Shown here piece after piece: positions 1 through 6,073 of a stretch of DNA of 7,091 nt. The stretch lies in the NCBI GenBank assembly GCA_003640335.1, contig RBKG01000096.1, positions 1 through 7,091 of the forward strand, written 5' to 3'. How positions within the stretch are numbered: position 1 is the stretch's first letter; each line of letters begins with the position of its first letter. The stretch comes from Porphyromonas sp. (GTDB lineage Bacteria; Bacteroidota; Bacteroidia; Bacteroidales; Porphyromonadaceae). Both the position numbers and the translations under genes were made by a program. The notes below the pieces were generated by a model, which was not told the origin of the DNA, searched no databases, and saw only the letters and a program-made list of their open reading frames with translations.

Positions 1-103
1 AAGTAACTTTACCTCGCAATTATAATTGCTTCTAACAGCATGCGTTGATCGAAGGTGTTGTAATTAGCTTTCAATTTAAGTAACTTTATCTCGCAATTAC
101 AAT
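1..103. repeat. 26-bp imperfect direct repeat, copies 1-26 and 78-103
   Basis: Bases 1-26 and 78-103 match at 24 of 26 positions. The two differences are transitions, at 12/89 (c/t) and 23/100 (t/c), and the period is 77 bp. Both copies begin AAGTAACTTT and contain CTCGCAATTA. The first copy runs into a perfect 14-bp palindrome at 16-29 (GCAATTATAATTGC), which the second copy has lost. The window begins exactly at the first copy, so further copies may lie upstream. Similarity stops after 26 bp, so this is not a 77-bp tandem array, and two copies do not make a CRISPR. Function is unknown; a protein-binding site or a remnant of a small repeat element are both possible. Confidence 0.6.
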
Positions 104-157
104 AGAGTCTTTGTAAGTTTCTTATTTACAGAGTGTTCTATTGGGATGCGAAGCAAT

Positions 158-193
158 AAAAAGTCAGTGATTATTCACTGGCTTTTTGTTTTT
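158..193 (+). terminator. Intrinsic terminator of an upstream transcript
   Basis: A 13-bp stem pairs 158-170 with 175-187 around the loop TTAT, with a single G-U pair, and is followed by GTTTTT. The stem is closed by five A-U pairs, so it could also act on leftward transcripts. No gene ends just before it in the window. It therefore probably ends a transcript that starts left of base 1 and carries the direct repeats in its 3' untranslated part. Confidence 0.8.
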
Positions 194-304
194 AGGTGGA
201 GTTTTTTCTAAGGCTTACCTCTAATTTTATTTTTGAAGGTTAGGGGGCGACTGCATCAAATGAAATTCTACTTAAAAATTGATGTGCAAAATTCTATTTG
301 AGTG
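194..304. other. AT-rich spacer, nothing recognised
   Basis: Between the first terminator and the first promoter I see no gene. The octamer AAATTCTA occurs twice, near 263 and 289, and a 13-codon open frame starts at 260. Neither has a supporting signal. Confidence 0.5.
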
Positions 305-334
305 TTGCAGTTCAAAATATATTATTTACCTTTG
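305..334 (+). promoter_or_regulatory. Bacteroidetes-type promoter P1
   Basis: The -7 box TACCTTTG at 327-334 matches the Bacteroidetes sigma-ABfr consensus TAnnTTTG exactly. A TTG at 305-307 serves as the -33 element with a 19-nt spacer, which is in the usual range. Transcription would start near 337-340. The first strong signal downstream is the terminator at 398-439, not a gene, so the likely product is a short RNA. Confidence 0.65.
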
Positions 335-337
335 TAG

Positions 338-439
338 TACTTAAATAAATGAAAGCTAATTACAATAAGGACTTATAGTCCGTTGTGTATTACATTTAAG
401 GTGGGTGATACTCTTAGGAGTATCGCTCATCTTCTTTTT
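338..439 (+). ncRNA. Candidate small RNA of about 100 nt
   Basis: This interval is bracketed by promoter P1 and the strong terminator at 398-439, and holds no gene of normal size. The predicted RNA has an AU-rich 5' part, a small hairpin at 369-381 (5-bp stem GGACT/AGTCC, loop TAT), a single-stranded linker and the terminator hairpin. Its first 28 nt are complementary to bases 58-82. A nine-codon frame at 349-378 (MKANYNKDL) could make it a leader peptide, but nothing else supports translation. It matches no RNA family I can recognise. The alternative is an attenuated leader of the gene at 490, although that gene seems to have its own promoter. Transcription is inferred only. Confidence 0.45.
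398..439 (+). terminator. Very strong intrinsic terminator
   Basis: A continuous 16-bp stem pairs 398-413 with 418-433 around the loop TTAG. The core is GATACTC/GAGTATC, with a few G-U pairs lower down, and TTTTT follows at 435-439. It lies 50 bp before the coding start at 490 and only about 60 nt after P1. That makes it either the 3' end of a small RNA or an attenuator. Confidence 0.85.
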
Positions 440-444
440 ATATA

Positions 445-478
445 TTGCTTAGCGATTACATCTAAAACAGTACCTTTG
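445..478 (+). promoter_or_regulatory. Promoter P2 for the hypothetical gene-ybeY operon
   Basis: A second exact -7 box, TACCTTTG, lies at 471-478. It shares the ten bases TACCTTTGTA with P1. The best -33 candidate is TTG at 445-447, with a rather long 23-nt spacer, so this element is weaker than in P1. The expected start is near 481-485. That leaves only about 5-9 nt before the ATG at 490, or about 20 nt before the ATG at 505. Because it follows the terminator at 398-439, it should drive the four-gene operon independently of P1. Confidence 0.65.
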
Positions 479-489
479 TATAAACATAA

Positions 490-927
490 ATGTATTCAAA
501 TATAATGGCAAACTCAATAACTCAACTAGTAAGTTTAACTTGCACAGAAGAACCTCTACACAGCGAAATACATGAAGCCATGCTTTGTCCTCTCTCAGGG
601 CAGGTAGAGCCTATGCGTCTTCAGCTGTATGCTCAGCATGTTAATAGTTACGGTATCTTCAAACGCATACCACGCAAGCCCGTTGCTCGTTACTTTAGGA
701 CGGCTGATGATGCGGAGATTGAACGTGCGTACTGGACTACAGAGATGGTCAAGGCTTACGAGACGGCTATTAAAGGAAATACACCCGTAGCAGGACCTAG
801 AGTAAGGGTAACGACTTATGGTAAGGTCGTTATTTGTTTCTTGTTAATTGCGCTTGCGTTCCTTATTTACACTGCCTATGCGCAAGGGCTGATAGGTGGT
901 AGTGATGCTGCTGTAAGTATGCTCTAG
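490..927 (+). CDS. Hypothetical protein with C-terminal membrane anchor
   Basis: I do not recognise this 145-residue protein. Residues 1-110 are polar and look soluble, with cysteines at 18 and 33. The second cysteine sits in the phrase AMLCPLSGQVEP. A hydrophobic stretch at about 113-131 (VVICFLLIALAFLIYTAYA) is a clear single membrane helix, followed by a short tail. The basic residues just before it (R104, R106, K112) suggest the N-terminal domain stays in the cytoplasm, as in tail-anchored proteins. There is no N-terminal signal peptide. It is the first gene of the likely operon, 21 nt before ybeY and just after promoter P2. The start is uncertain: ATG 505 (residue 6) leaves a more normal leader than ATG 490. 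It is probably a real gene, given its position and the sharp change in composition from the spacer before it. Function is unknown. Confidence 0.7.
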   Translation: MYSNIMANSITQLVSLTCTEEPLHSEIHEAMLCPLSGQVEPMRLQLYAQHVNSYGIFKRIPRKPVARYFRTADDAEIERAYWTTEMVKAYETAIKGNTPVAGPRVRVTTYGKVVICFLLIALAFLIYTAYAQGLIGGSDAAVSML

Positions 928-948
928 AAGCCTTAAAGTCTAAGGATT

Positions 949-1398
949 ATGATGATAGAGTTCTATAACGATGAGTCCGTGGCGATGCCACGCCTGCATA
1001 AGTCCATAGTTAGAGCATGGATTAAGCAGGTGGCAGAGCTTCATGGTAAGACTGTCGGCAATCTGTGCTATCAGTTTTGCGATGATGAGCGCATACTAGA
1101 GGTTAATCGCCAGTTTCTTCAGCACGACTACTACACGGACATCATTACTTTCGATGAAACTAAGTGCGACCGCATAGGAGGGGATATGATTATCAGCCTA
1201 GAGACGGTGGGGAGTAATGCCGAGATGGTGGGTGTAGATTTTGCCGACGAACTGCACAGAGTTATTATTCACGGGGTACTGCATCTCTGTGGGTATGGAG
1301 ATAAGACCCCCGAAGACGAGCAACGTATGCGCCAGCTGGAAGATGAGGCCTTAGGGCTTTTGAGAGTGCTTTTGGCGGATAAACCTATGTTGAAATAG
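949..1398 (+). CDS. ybeY: Endoribonuclease YbeY (rRNA maturation factor)
   Basis: YbeY is a conserved cytoplasmic metal-dependent RNase needed for 16S rRNA 3'-end maturation and ribosome quality control. The 149-residue length is normal. Family motifs appear in order: NRQFLQHDYYTDIITF (53-68), GGDMIIS (77-83) and the metal-binding helix HGVLHLCGYGD (108-118). Histidines 108 and 112 match the first two ligands of the H-x3-H-x5-H motif. The third ligand position is aspartate 118 instead of histidine, which from memory is common in Bacteroidetes YbeY. There are two adjacent ATGs, at 949 and 952. An AAGGA at 942-946 is better spaced for 952, but SD sites matter little in this phylum. It lies 21 nt after the membrane-anchored hypothetical and 20 nt before the dipeptidase gene, so it is probably co-transcribed with both. 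Confidence 0.95.
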   Translation: MMIEFYNDESVAMPRLHKSIVRAWIKQVAELHGKTVGNLCYQFCDDERILEVNRQFLQHDYYTDIITFDETKCDRIGGDMIISLETVGSNAEMVGVDFADELHRVIIHGVLHLCGYGDKTPEDEQRMRQLEDEALGLLRVLLADKPMLK

Positions 1399-1418
1399 TA
1401 TTTTTTAGACATTACAAT

Positions 1419-2783
1419 ATGATGACCATAAAAGAATATATCAAGGAGCATGAAGGGCGTTTCCTAGAAGAACTATTTGCTCTCATTCGCATCCCTAGTA
1501 TCAGTGCTAAGACGGAGCATAAAGAGGATATGCAACGCTGTGCTCGCTATTGGCAAGAACATTTGCAAGGGCTAGGCGTTCAGGCAGAAGTGTATCAGAC
1601 GGCTGGTAATCCTATCGTTTATGGAGAGTATATCATAGATGCCTCGGCGCCGACGGTTCTTGTCTATGGTCATTATGACGTTATGCCAGCGGAGCCTCTA
1701 GAGCTGTGGAAGAGCGAGCCTTTTGAGCCTGAAATACGAGATGGACACATTTGGGCCAGAGGTGCCGATGACGATAAAGGTCAATCGATGACTCAGATTA
1801 AGGGCTTCGAGACAGCTAAGGCTCTTGGCTTGCTTAGATGTAATGTTAAGTTTGTGCTGGAGGGAGAGGAAGAGATTGGCTCTACTCATTTGGAGGGCTT
1901 CTTGACTCAATACAAAGATATGCTTAGTGCTGATGTTATTCTTGTGAGTGATACAAGCATGGTCAGCAGTGAAGTGCCTAGCCTAACATCGGGTCTAAGA
2001 GGTCTAGCTTACTGGGAGATTGAAGTGACAGGTCCAAATAGAGATTTGCATTCGGGGCATTTCGGAGGAGCTGTTGGTAATCCGATTAACGAGTTATGTC
2101 GCTTAATCGCTAAAGTACAAGACGAGCATACGGGCAGAATACAGATACCGGGCTTCTATGATGATGTGGTAGACCTAACGAACGCAGAGCGTGAGATGAT
2201 TGCTCAGGTGCCTTTCTCAGAAGAAGCATACTGCAAGGCTATTGATGTAGATGCCGTATGGGGCGAGGAGGGTTACTCTACGCTTGAGCGTAATAGTTGC
2301 CGTCCGAGCTTTGATGTTTGTGGCATTTGGGGCGGTTATACGGGTGAGGGTAGTAAGACTGTTCTTCCGAGCAAGGCTTATGCCAAGGTTAGCTGTCGCC
2401 TAGTAGCGAGTCAAGACCATCATAAGATTAGCCAAGCCTTTATAGACTATATCAAGAGTATTGCCCCCAAGCATATCAGAGTAGAGGTACGCCCTATGCA
2501 TGGAGGAGAGGCTTATCTCTGTCCTATTGACTTGCCAGCTTATAAGGCTGCCGAAGAGGCTATAAGCAAATCTTGGGGTGTACGCCCACTAGCAGTAAGA
2601 CGAGGAGGAAGTATCCCTATTATTGCAGTCTTTGAGCGAGTGCTTGGGCTTAAGACGGTGCTGATGGGCTTTGGGTTAGAGAGTAATGCCATTCATTCTC
2701 CTAATGAAAATATGAGCGTGGATATATTCCGTAAGGGCGTTGAGGCTGTGGCCGAGTTCTACGGGCTCTATCCTGAGCGATAA
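1419..2783 (+). CDS. M20 family metallodipeptidase
   Basis: This 454-residue protein is a dinuclear zinc (or manganese) peptidase of the M20 family, closest to the CNDP2/DUG1-like dipeptidases. It should split dipeptides in the cytoplasm, as no signal peptide is visible. The metal site is complete by comparison with CNDP2: H85 and D87 in GHYDVMP, the bridging aspartate in RGADDDKG (about D118), the catalytic pair E151-E152 in LEGEEEIGS, D178 in SDTS, and H426 in AIHSPNENM. H211 in DLHSGHFGG marks the start of the lid/dimerisation domain (about 205-320), whose histidine reaches the partner's active site. Exact substrate preference cannot be read. Related M20 enzymes such as DapE are shorter and lack the large CNDP-type lid. 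Two adjacent ATGs (1419 and 1422) could start it. Gaps of 20 and 13 nt to its neighbours support an operon. Confidence 0.93.
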   Translation: MMTIKEYIKEHEGRFLEELFALIRIPSISAKTEHKEDMQRCARYWQEHLQGLGVQAEVYQTAGNPIVYGEYIIDASAPTVLVYGHYDVMPAEPLELWKSEPFEPEIRDGHIWARGADDDKGQSMTQIKGFETAKALGLLRCNVKFVLEGEEEIGSTHLEGFLTQYKDMLSADVILVSDTSMVSSEVPSLTSGLRGLAYWEIEVTGPNRDLHSGHFGGAVGNPINELCRLIAKVQDEHTGRIQIPGFYDDVVDLTNAEREMIAQVPFSEEAYCKAIDVDAVWGEEGYSTLERNSCRPSFDVCGIWGGYTGEGSKTVLPSKAYAKVSCRLVASQDHHKISQAFIDYIKSIAPKHIRVEVRPMHGGEAYLCPIDLPAYKAAEEAISKSWGVRPLAVRRGGSIPIIAVFERVLGLKTVLMGFGLESNAIHSPNENMSVDIFRKGVEAVAEFYGLYPER

Positions 2784-2796
2784 AAACACAATAAAT

Positions 2797-4059
2797 ATGA
2801 TATTGATAAAAAATGCCTTCGATGGTAGACAGCAAATAGATGTCCTCATTGAAGGAAATAAGATTACACGCATAGCAGAGCATATTGACGCCTCGGCAGA
2901 AGCAACTATTATCGATGCAAGCGATAAGGCGATTATACCGGGACTTGTCAATACGCACACGCATGCAGCTATGACCCTCTTACGTGGTTATGGCGATGAC
3001 TTGCCGCTGATGACGTGGCTACAAGATTATATTTGGCCCGTAGAGGACCAAATGACGGAAGAAGACGTCTATATAGGAGCTAAGCTCGCTATGCTAGAGA
3101 TGATAAAGACGGGTACTACTTGCTTCCTAGATATGTACATGCATCCACTCATGGGTGCTAAGGCTGCCGATGAGATGGGGCTTAGAGCCATGATTTCATA
3201 TACATTCTTCGACCAAGGTAATGCTGAGCGTGCGCAACTAGATAGAGAGCGTAGCGTGATGTATTTGGAGAAGTTCAAGCAGGACTTTAGCGAGCGCATC
3301 ATGTTTAACCTTGGTCCTCATGCTATTTATACTGTTAGCGGAGAGCAACTCAAGTACTGCCACGACTTCTGCCGTAAGCATCAGCTTAAGATGCATTTGC
3401 ATCTGAGTGAGACTGAGGGAGAGGTTGAGCGTTGTGTAGCAGAGCATGGGTTAAGACCTGTCAAGTATCTAGAGCAACTAGGCGTGTTGAGTGATAGCCT
3501 CATTCTTGCTCATGTTATTTGGGTTGATGATGAAGAGATGGATTTGCTGGCTAAGTATGACGTCGCAGTGGTGCATAACCCTGCGAGCAATATGAAGTTG
3601 GCAAGTGGTTACAAGTTCAAGTACGAAGAGATGAAAGAGCGTGGCATACGCATTGGCTTAGGTACTGATGGTTGTAGCTCTTCCAACAACTTGGATATGT
3701 TTACCGCTATGCGCTTAGCGAGCTTCTTAGGTAAGGTATGGCGCTTTGACAGTACAGCAGTGTCTGCCGATGATATTTTTGCTTCATCGACAAGCGTGGG
3801 TGCAGATATACTTGGGCTCAAGGCTGGCAAGATAGAGGAGGGCTATTTAGCAGACCTCTGTTTGGTCGATTTGAACCGTCCGGAGATGGTGCCTGTTCAT
3901 AATCTGACTTCTAATCTCGTTTACTCAGCTTCGGGCGCATTTGTAGATACTGTTATCTGTGATGGTCGCATCTTGATGCAGGGCGGACATGTAGAGGGCG
4001 AGGAAGAGATTATCCGTGAGGCTCGTCGGGTTGCCGCTCGTCTTGTACCTAAAAACTAA
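2797..4059 (+). CDS. mtaD: Amidohydrolase, MTA/SAH deaminase type
   Basis: This 420-residue TIM-barrel amidohydrolase resembles 5-methylthioadenosine/S-adenosylhomocysteine deaminases, which remove the 6-amino group of these SAM by-products. The single-metal active site is complete by comparison with that family: H54-x-H56 in VNTHTHAAMTLLRG, H202 and catalytic E205 in HLHLSETEGE, H239 in LAHVIW, and D291 in GLGTDGCSSSNNLDMF. An N-terminal beta-sandwich strand region (1-50) precedes the barrel, and the usual closing segment (about 345-400, GYLADLCLVDL) follows. ATG 2797 was chosen because the family consensus begins about there and it follows the dipeptidase stop by 13 nt. The upstream ATG at 2740 would overlap that gene by 44 nt and add residues with no family counterpart. 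Close relatives act on other aminopurines, pterins or triazines, so the substrate is probable, not certain. It is the last gene of the likely operon from 490. Confidence 0.88.
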   Translation: MILIKNAFDGRQQIDVLIEGNKITRIAEHIDASAEATIIDASDKAIIPGLVNTHTHAAMTLLRGYGDDLPLMTWLQDYIWPVEDQMTEEDVYIGAKLAMLEMIKTGTTCFLDMYMHPLMGAKAADEMGLRAMISYTFFDQGNAERAQLDRERSVMYLEKFKQDFSERIMFNLGPHAIYTVSGEQLKYCHDFCRKHQLKMHLHLSETEGEVERCVAEHGLRPVKYLEQLGVLSDSLILAHVIWVDDEEMDLLAKYDVAVVHNPASNMKLASGYKFKYEEMKERGIRIGLGTDGCSSSNNLDMFTAMRLASFLGKVWRFDSTAVSADDIFASSTSVGADILGLKAGKIEEGYLADLCLVDLNRPEMVPVHNLTSNLVYSASGAFVDTVICDGRILMQGGHVEGEEEIIREARRVAARLVPKN

Positions 4060-4116
4060 ATTCTCCCTTTACACGTTCCTAAGTAAAAGGAACTGCACAA
4101 AAGAATTAACATACAA

Positions 4117-4155
4117 CAGCCTCTCGTAGGTAGCGAGCTATCTACATTTAGGCTG
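4117..4155. other. Two-tier RNA hairpin
   Basis: The outer stem is CAGCCT (4117-4122) with AGGCTG (4150-4155). After a small internal loop (CTC/ATTT), the inner 8-bp stem pairs 4126-4133 with 4138-4145 through one G-U pair, leaving the tetraloop CGAG. No U-run follows on either strand, so it is not a standard terminator. It may be a regulatory fold or an RNA-stability element. Confidence 0.45.
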
Positions 4156-4166
4156 GCTTTACAAGT

Positions 4167-4218
4167 AAAAGCGTTGGTGGTGTGTGAGCCTATACGACTT
4201 ATGTGCTACTACGCTTTT
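4167..4218 (+). terminator. Long hairpin with A- and T-tract ends, possible terminator
   Basis: The stem closes with AAAAGCG (4167-4173) against CGCTTTT (4212-4218). After one bulged T it continues with TGGTGG/CTACTA, then a wobble-rich part up to 4188/4198, around the loop CCTATACGA. The T-tract is only four bases, followed by ATCTATT, so termination would be weak. The A-tract on the other arm would allow action in both directions. It ends 36 bp before the cbiG-cobM start and could separate the two operons or act as an attenuator. Confidence 0.35.
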
Positions 4219-4254
4219 ATCTATTATGAATAACCATTAACCCTAAATAACTCA

Positions 4255-6072
4255 ATGAATATAGCGGTTATAGCCGTATCGCCTCAAGGCATTACTATTG
4301 CCGAGCAACTCAAAGCAGAGTGGCAAGAGCAGTTAACAATCTTCTCTACTCATCAGCATTCGTCTGTAGAGTCTATTCGCAATATCAAAGAGCATGTAGA
4401 CGCTCACTTTGGTGATTACTCAGCTTGGGTCTTCATCGGTGCTATGGGTATTTGCATCCGCACAATCGCAGAGCATGTACAGCATAAGTATCACGACCCC
4501 GCAGTCATCAATATCGATAGCACAGGTCGCTTTGTGGTGTCTGTACTCTCTGGTCACGTCGGTGGAGCTAATGAACTGACAGAGCATATTGCATCTCTAT
4601 TAGGAGCGCAAGCAGTCGTAAGCACGCAGACGGATAATACCGGTTTGTGGGCATTAGACCTATTTAGCCGTAAGTATGGCTGGGCTCAAGTGAATAACAT
4701 GGGAGGCTTAAATAAGCCTATTGCACTATACACCAATGGTAAGCCTACGGCTCTTCTTCTAGAGGTTAGAGATAAGTTTACCCTAGAGCTTGAGCGTACG
4801 CATGCCGAGCATGTCGATATATATTACAAGCGAGAGGATTTAGACGAGTCTAAGTATGAGCTAATCTTAGTGGTTAGCCCTCGTGTCTATGAGACGAGCA
4901 AGCCCTGCATTCAGTATATCCCCAAGAGTTTGGCTCTAGGCTTGGGCTGTCGCTATCAGTGTGCGCCTAAGGATATTCCAGAGTATATCTGTAACGAAAT
5001 TCGTAGACTTGGCTACTATCCCGAAGCAATTAAGCGCATAGGGACGATAGACTTGAAGAAAGATGAGCCTTTGCTTAAAGAGATGCTCCAGCTCCTCAAT
5101 ATAGAGGAAGCCGATATTTATACAAGTGAAGACTTAGCTCCTGTGGAGATTAAGAACCCTTCGGACTACGTCTTCAAAGTAACGGGCGTCTATGGTGTCG
5201 CTGAGAGTGCTTCACGATTATCGGCTCGCATGGGTAGCATCGTCATCGAGAAGCAGAAAGGTATGCTTCATGATGGTAATGATTTTACTTTTGCTGTATC
5301 TATTGATAGAGCCTATGAGCGTAGGGGGCATATTGAGATTGTGGGTGCAGGCCCCGGTGACCCTGACTTGTGTAGCATACGTGGGCGTGCATTCCTAGAA
5401 ATCGCTGACCTTATTCTTTATGCAGGTAGCCTTGTGCCTCGTGCGCTAACGACTTGTCATAAGCCTGGAGCTACGGTACGCAGTTCGGCCGATATGAACC
5501 TTGAGGAGCAGTTTGCTCTGATGAAGGAGTTCTATGATAAGGGCTTGCTCGTCGTGCGCTTGCATACGGGAGACCCTTGTATTTACGGAGCTATTCAGGA
5601 GCAAATGGCCTTCTTTGATGAGTATGATATGAGCTATCATATTACTCCCGGTATCTCATCATTCCAAGCTGCAGCGGCGGCTCTACGCTCTCAGTTTACG
5701 ATTCCAGAGAAGACGCAGACGATTATTCTGACACGTGGTGAAGGTCGTACGCCAATGCCCGAAAAGGAGAAGTTGCACATGCTTGCACGCTCGCAGTCTA
5801 CGATGTGTATCTTCCTCTCGGCAGGTATTGTAGATGATGTGCAGGCGCAGCTATTAGAGCATTACCCCGAAGATACACCCGTGGCAGCGTGCTATCACTT
5901 GACTTGGCCTGATGAACGTATTTATCGTGGTCAGCTTAAGGACTTGGCTAAGCTCGTACACGATAACAAGCTAACGCTTACGACAATGCTTGTTATTGGT
6001 GAGGCGATAGATAATCGCAAAGGATTGTCTCGACTATATGCCGATGAGTTCAAACACTTATTCAGAAAGTAA
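4255..6072 (+). CDS. cbiG-cobM: CbiG-CobM/CbiF fusion, cobalamin biosynthesis
   Basis: This 605-residue cytoplasmic protein joins two enzymes of the anaerobic corrin pathway. Residues 1-350 are CbiG, cobalt-precorrin-5A hydrolase, which opens the lactone ring and releases acetaldehyde. Its N-terminal domain shows FIGAMGICIRTIA (60-72), LSGHVGGANEL (98-108) and STQTDNTG (123-130). Its C-terminal domain begins at GLGCR (229-233). Residues 358-605 are the SAM-dependent C11 methyltransferase CbiF/CobM, with GAGPGDPDL (364-372), LHTGDPCIYGA (436-446) and TPGISSFQAA (464-473). CbiF makes the substrate of CbiG, so the fusion joins consecutive steps, although the order in the protein is reversed. Both halves look intact. 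No other corrin gene is in the window. A single base separates its stop from the fmt ATG, so those two are probably coupled. ATG 4255 is directly followed by the CbiG N-terminal strand. Confidence 0.93.
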   Translation: MNIAVIAVSPQGITIAEQLKAEWQEQLTIFSTHQHSSVESIRNIKEHVDAHFGDYSAWVFIGAMGICIRTIAEHVQHKYHDPAVINIDSTGRFVVSVLSGHVGGANELTEHIASLLGAQAVVSTQTDNTGLWALDLFSRKYGWAQVNNMGGLNKPIALYTNGKPTALLLEVRDKFTLELERTHAEHVDIYYKREDLDESKYELILVVSPRVYETSKPCIQYIPKSLALGLGCRYQCAPKDIPEYICNEIRRLGYYPEAIKRIGTIDLKKDEPLLKEMLQLLNIEEADIYTSEDLAPVEIKNPSDYVFKVTGVYGVAESASRLSARMGSIVIEKQKGMLHDGNDFTFAVSIDRAYERRGHIEIVGAGPGDPDLCSIRGRAFLEIADLILYAGSLVPRALTTCHKPGATVRSSADMNLEEQFALMKEFYDKGLLVVRLHTGDPCIYGAIQEQMAFFDEYDMSYHITPGISSFQAAAAALRSQFTIPEKTQTIILTRGEGRTPMPEKEKLHMLARSQSTMCIFLSAGIVDDVQAQLLEHYPEDTPVAACYHLTWPDERIYRGQLKDLAKLVHDNKLTLTTMLVIGEAIDNRKGLSRLYADEFKHLFRK

Positions 6073-6073
6073 G

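Larger units (their letters stand above)
58..365. repeat. Inverted repeat, arms 58-82 and 338-365
   Basis: Bases 58-82 are the reverse complement of 338-365 over 25 matched bases with one 3-nt gap (347-349 unmatched). The first 16 bases are an unbroken match: TTGTAATTAGCTTTCA at 58-73 against 350-365. The right arm starts almost where the promoter at 305-334 should begin transcription. The left arm lies before the terminator at 158-193. If the left arm is transcribed rightwards, its RNA could pair with the 5' end of the predicted RNA at 338-439. It could instead be the remains of an inverted duplication. Confidence 0.6.
4060..4254 (+). other. Structured intergenic region before cbiG-cobM
   Basis: This 195-nt gap contains no gene but three predicted hairpins in series. 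The first pairs 4075-4080 with 4088-4093 (GTTCCT/AGGAAC). The second is the two-part stem at 4117-4155. The third is the long stem at 4167-4218. It could be the 3' end of the deaminase operon, the leader of the cobalamin gene, or both. I found no B12 box or other cobalamin-riboswitch core, and no exact TAnnTTTG box. The closest is TACATTTA at 4143-4150, without a good -33 partner. Confidence 0.5.

Noticed and set aside
1..103. CRISPR array
   Set aside because: Only two imperfect 26-bp copies with a 51-bp gap, and no third copy after 103.
106..113. AGTCTTTG as a -7 box near the second repeat
   Set aside because: It lacks the TA of the consensus and has no -33 partner.
260..301. 13-codon frame MKFYLKIDVQNSI
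   Set aside because: No promoter or ribosome-binding signal precedes it, and such short frames are expected by chance in AT-rich spacer.
2740..2796. Longer start for the amidohydrolase
   Set aside because: It would overlap the dipeptidase gene and add 19 residues unlike the family. ATG 2797 fits both spacing and homology.
4060..4254. Cobalamin riboswitch before cbiG-cobM
   Set aside because: I could not find the B12 box or the GCCACTG-type core. Only generic hairpins are present, so I describe structure without naming a riboswitch.
6038..6073. Longer start for fmt inside cbiG-cobM
   Set aside because: The added residues have no match to Fmt N-termini. ATG 6074 gives the standard length.
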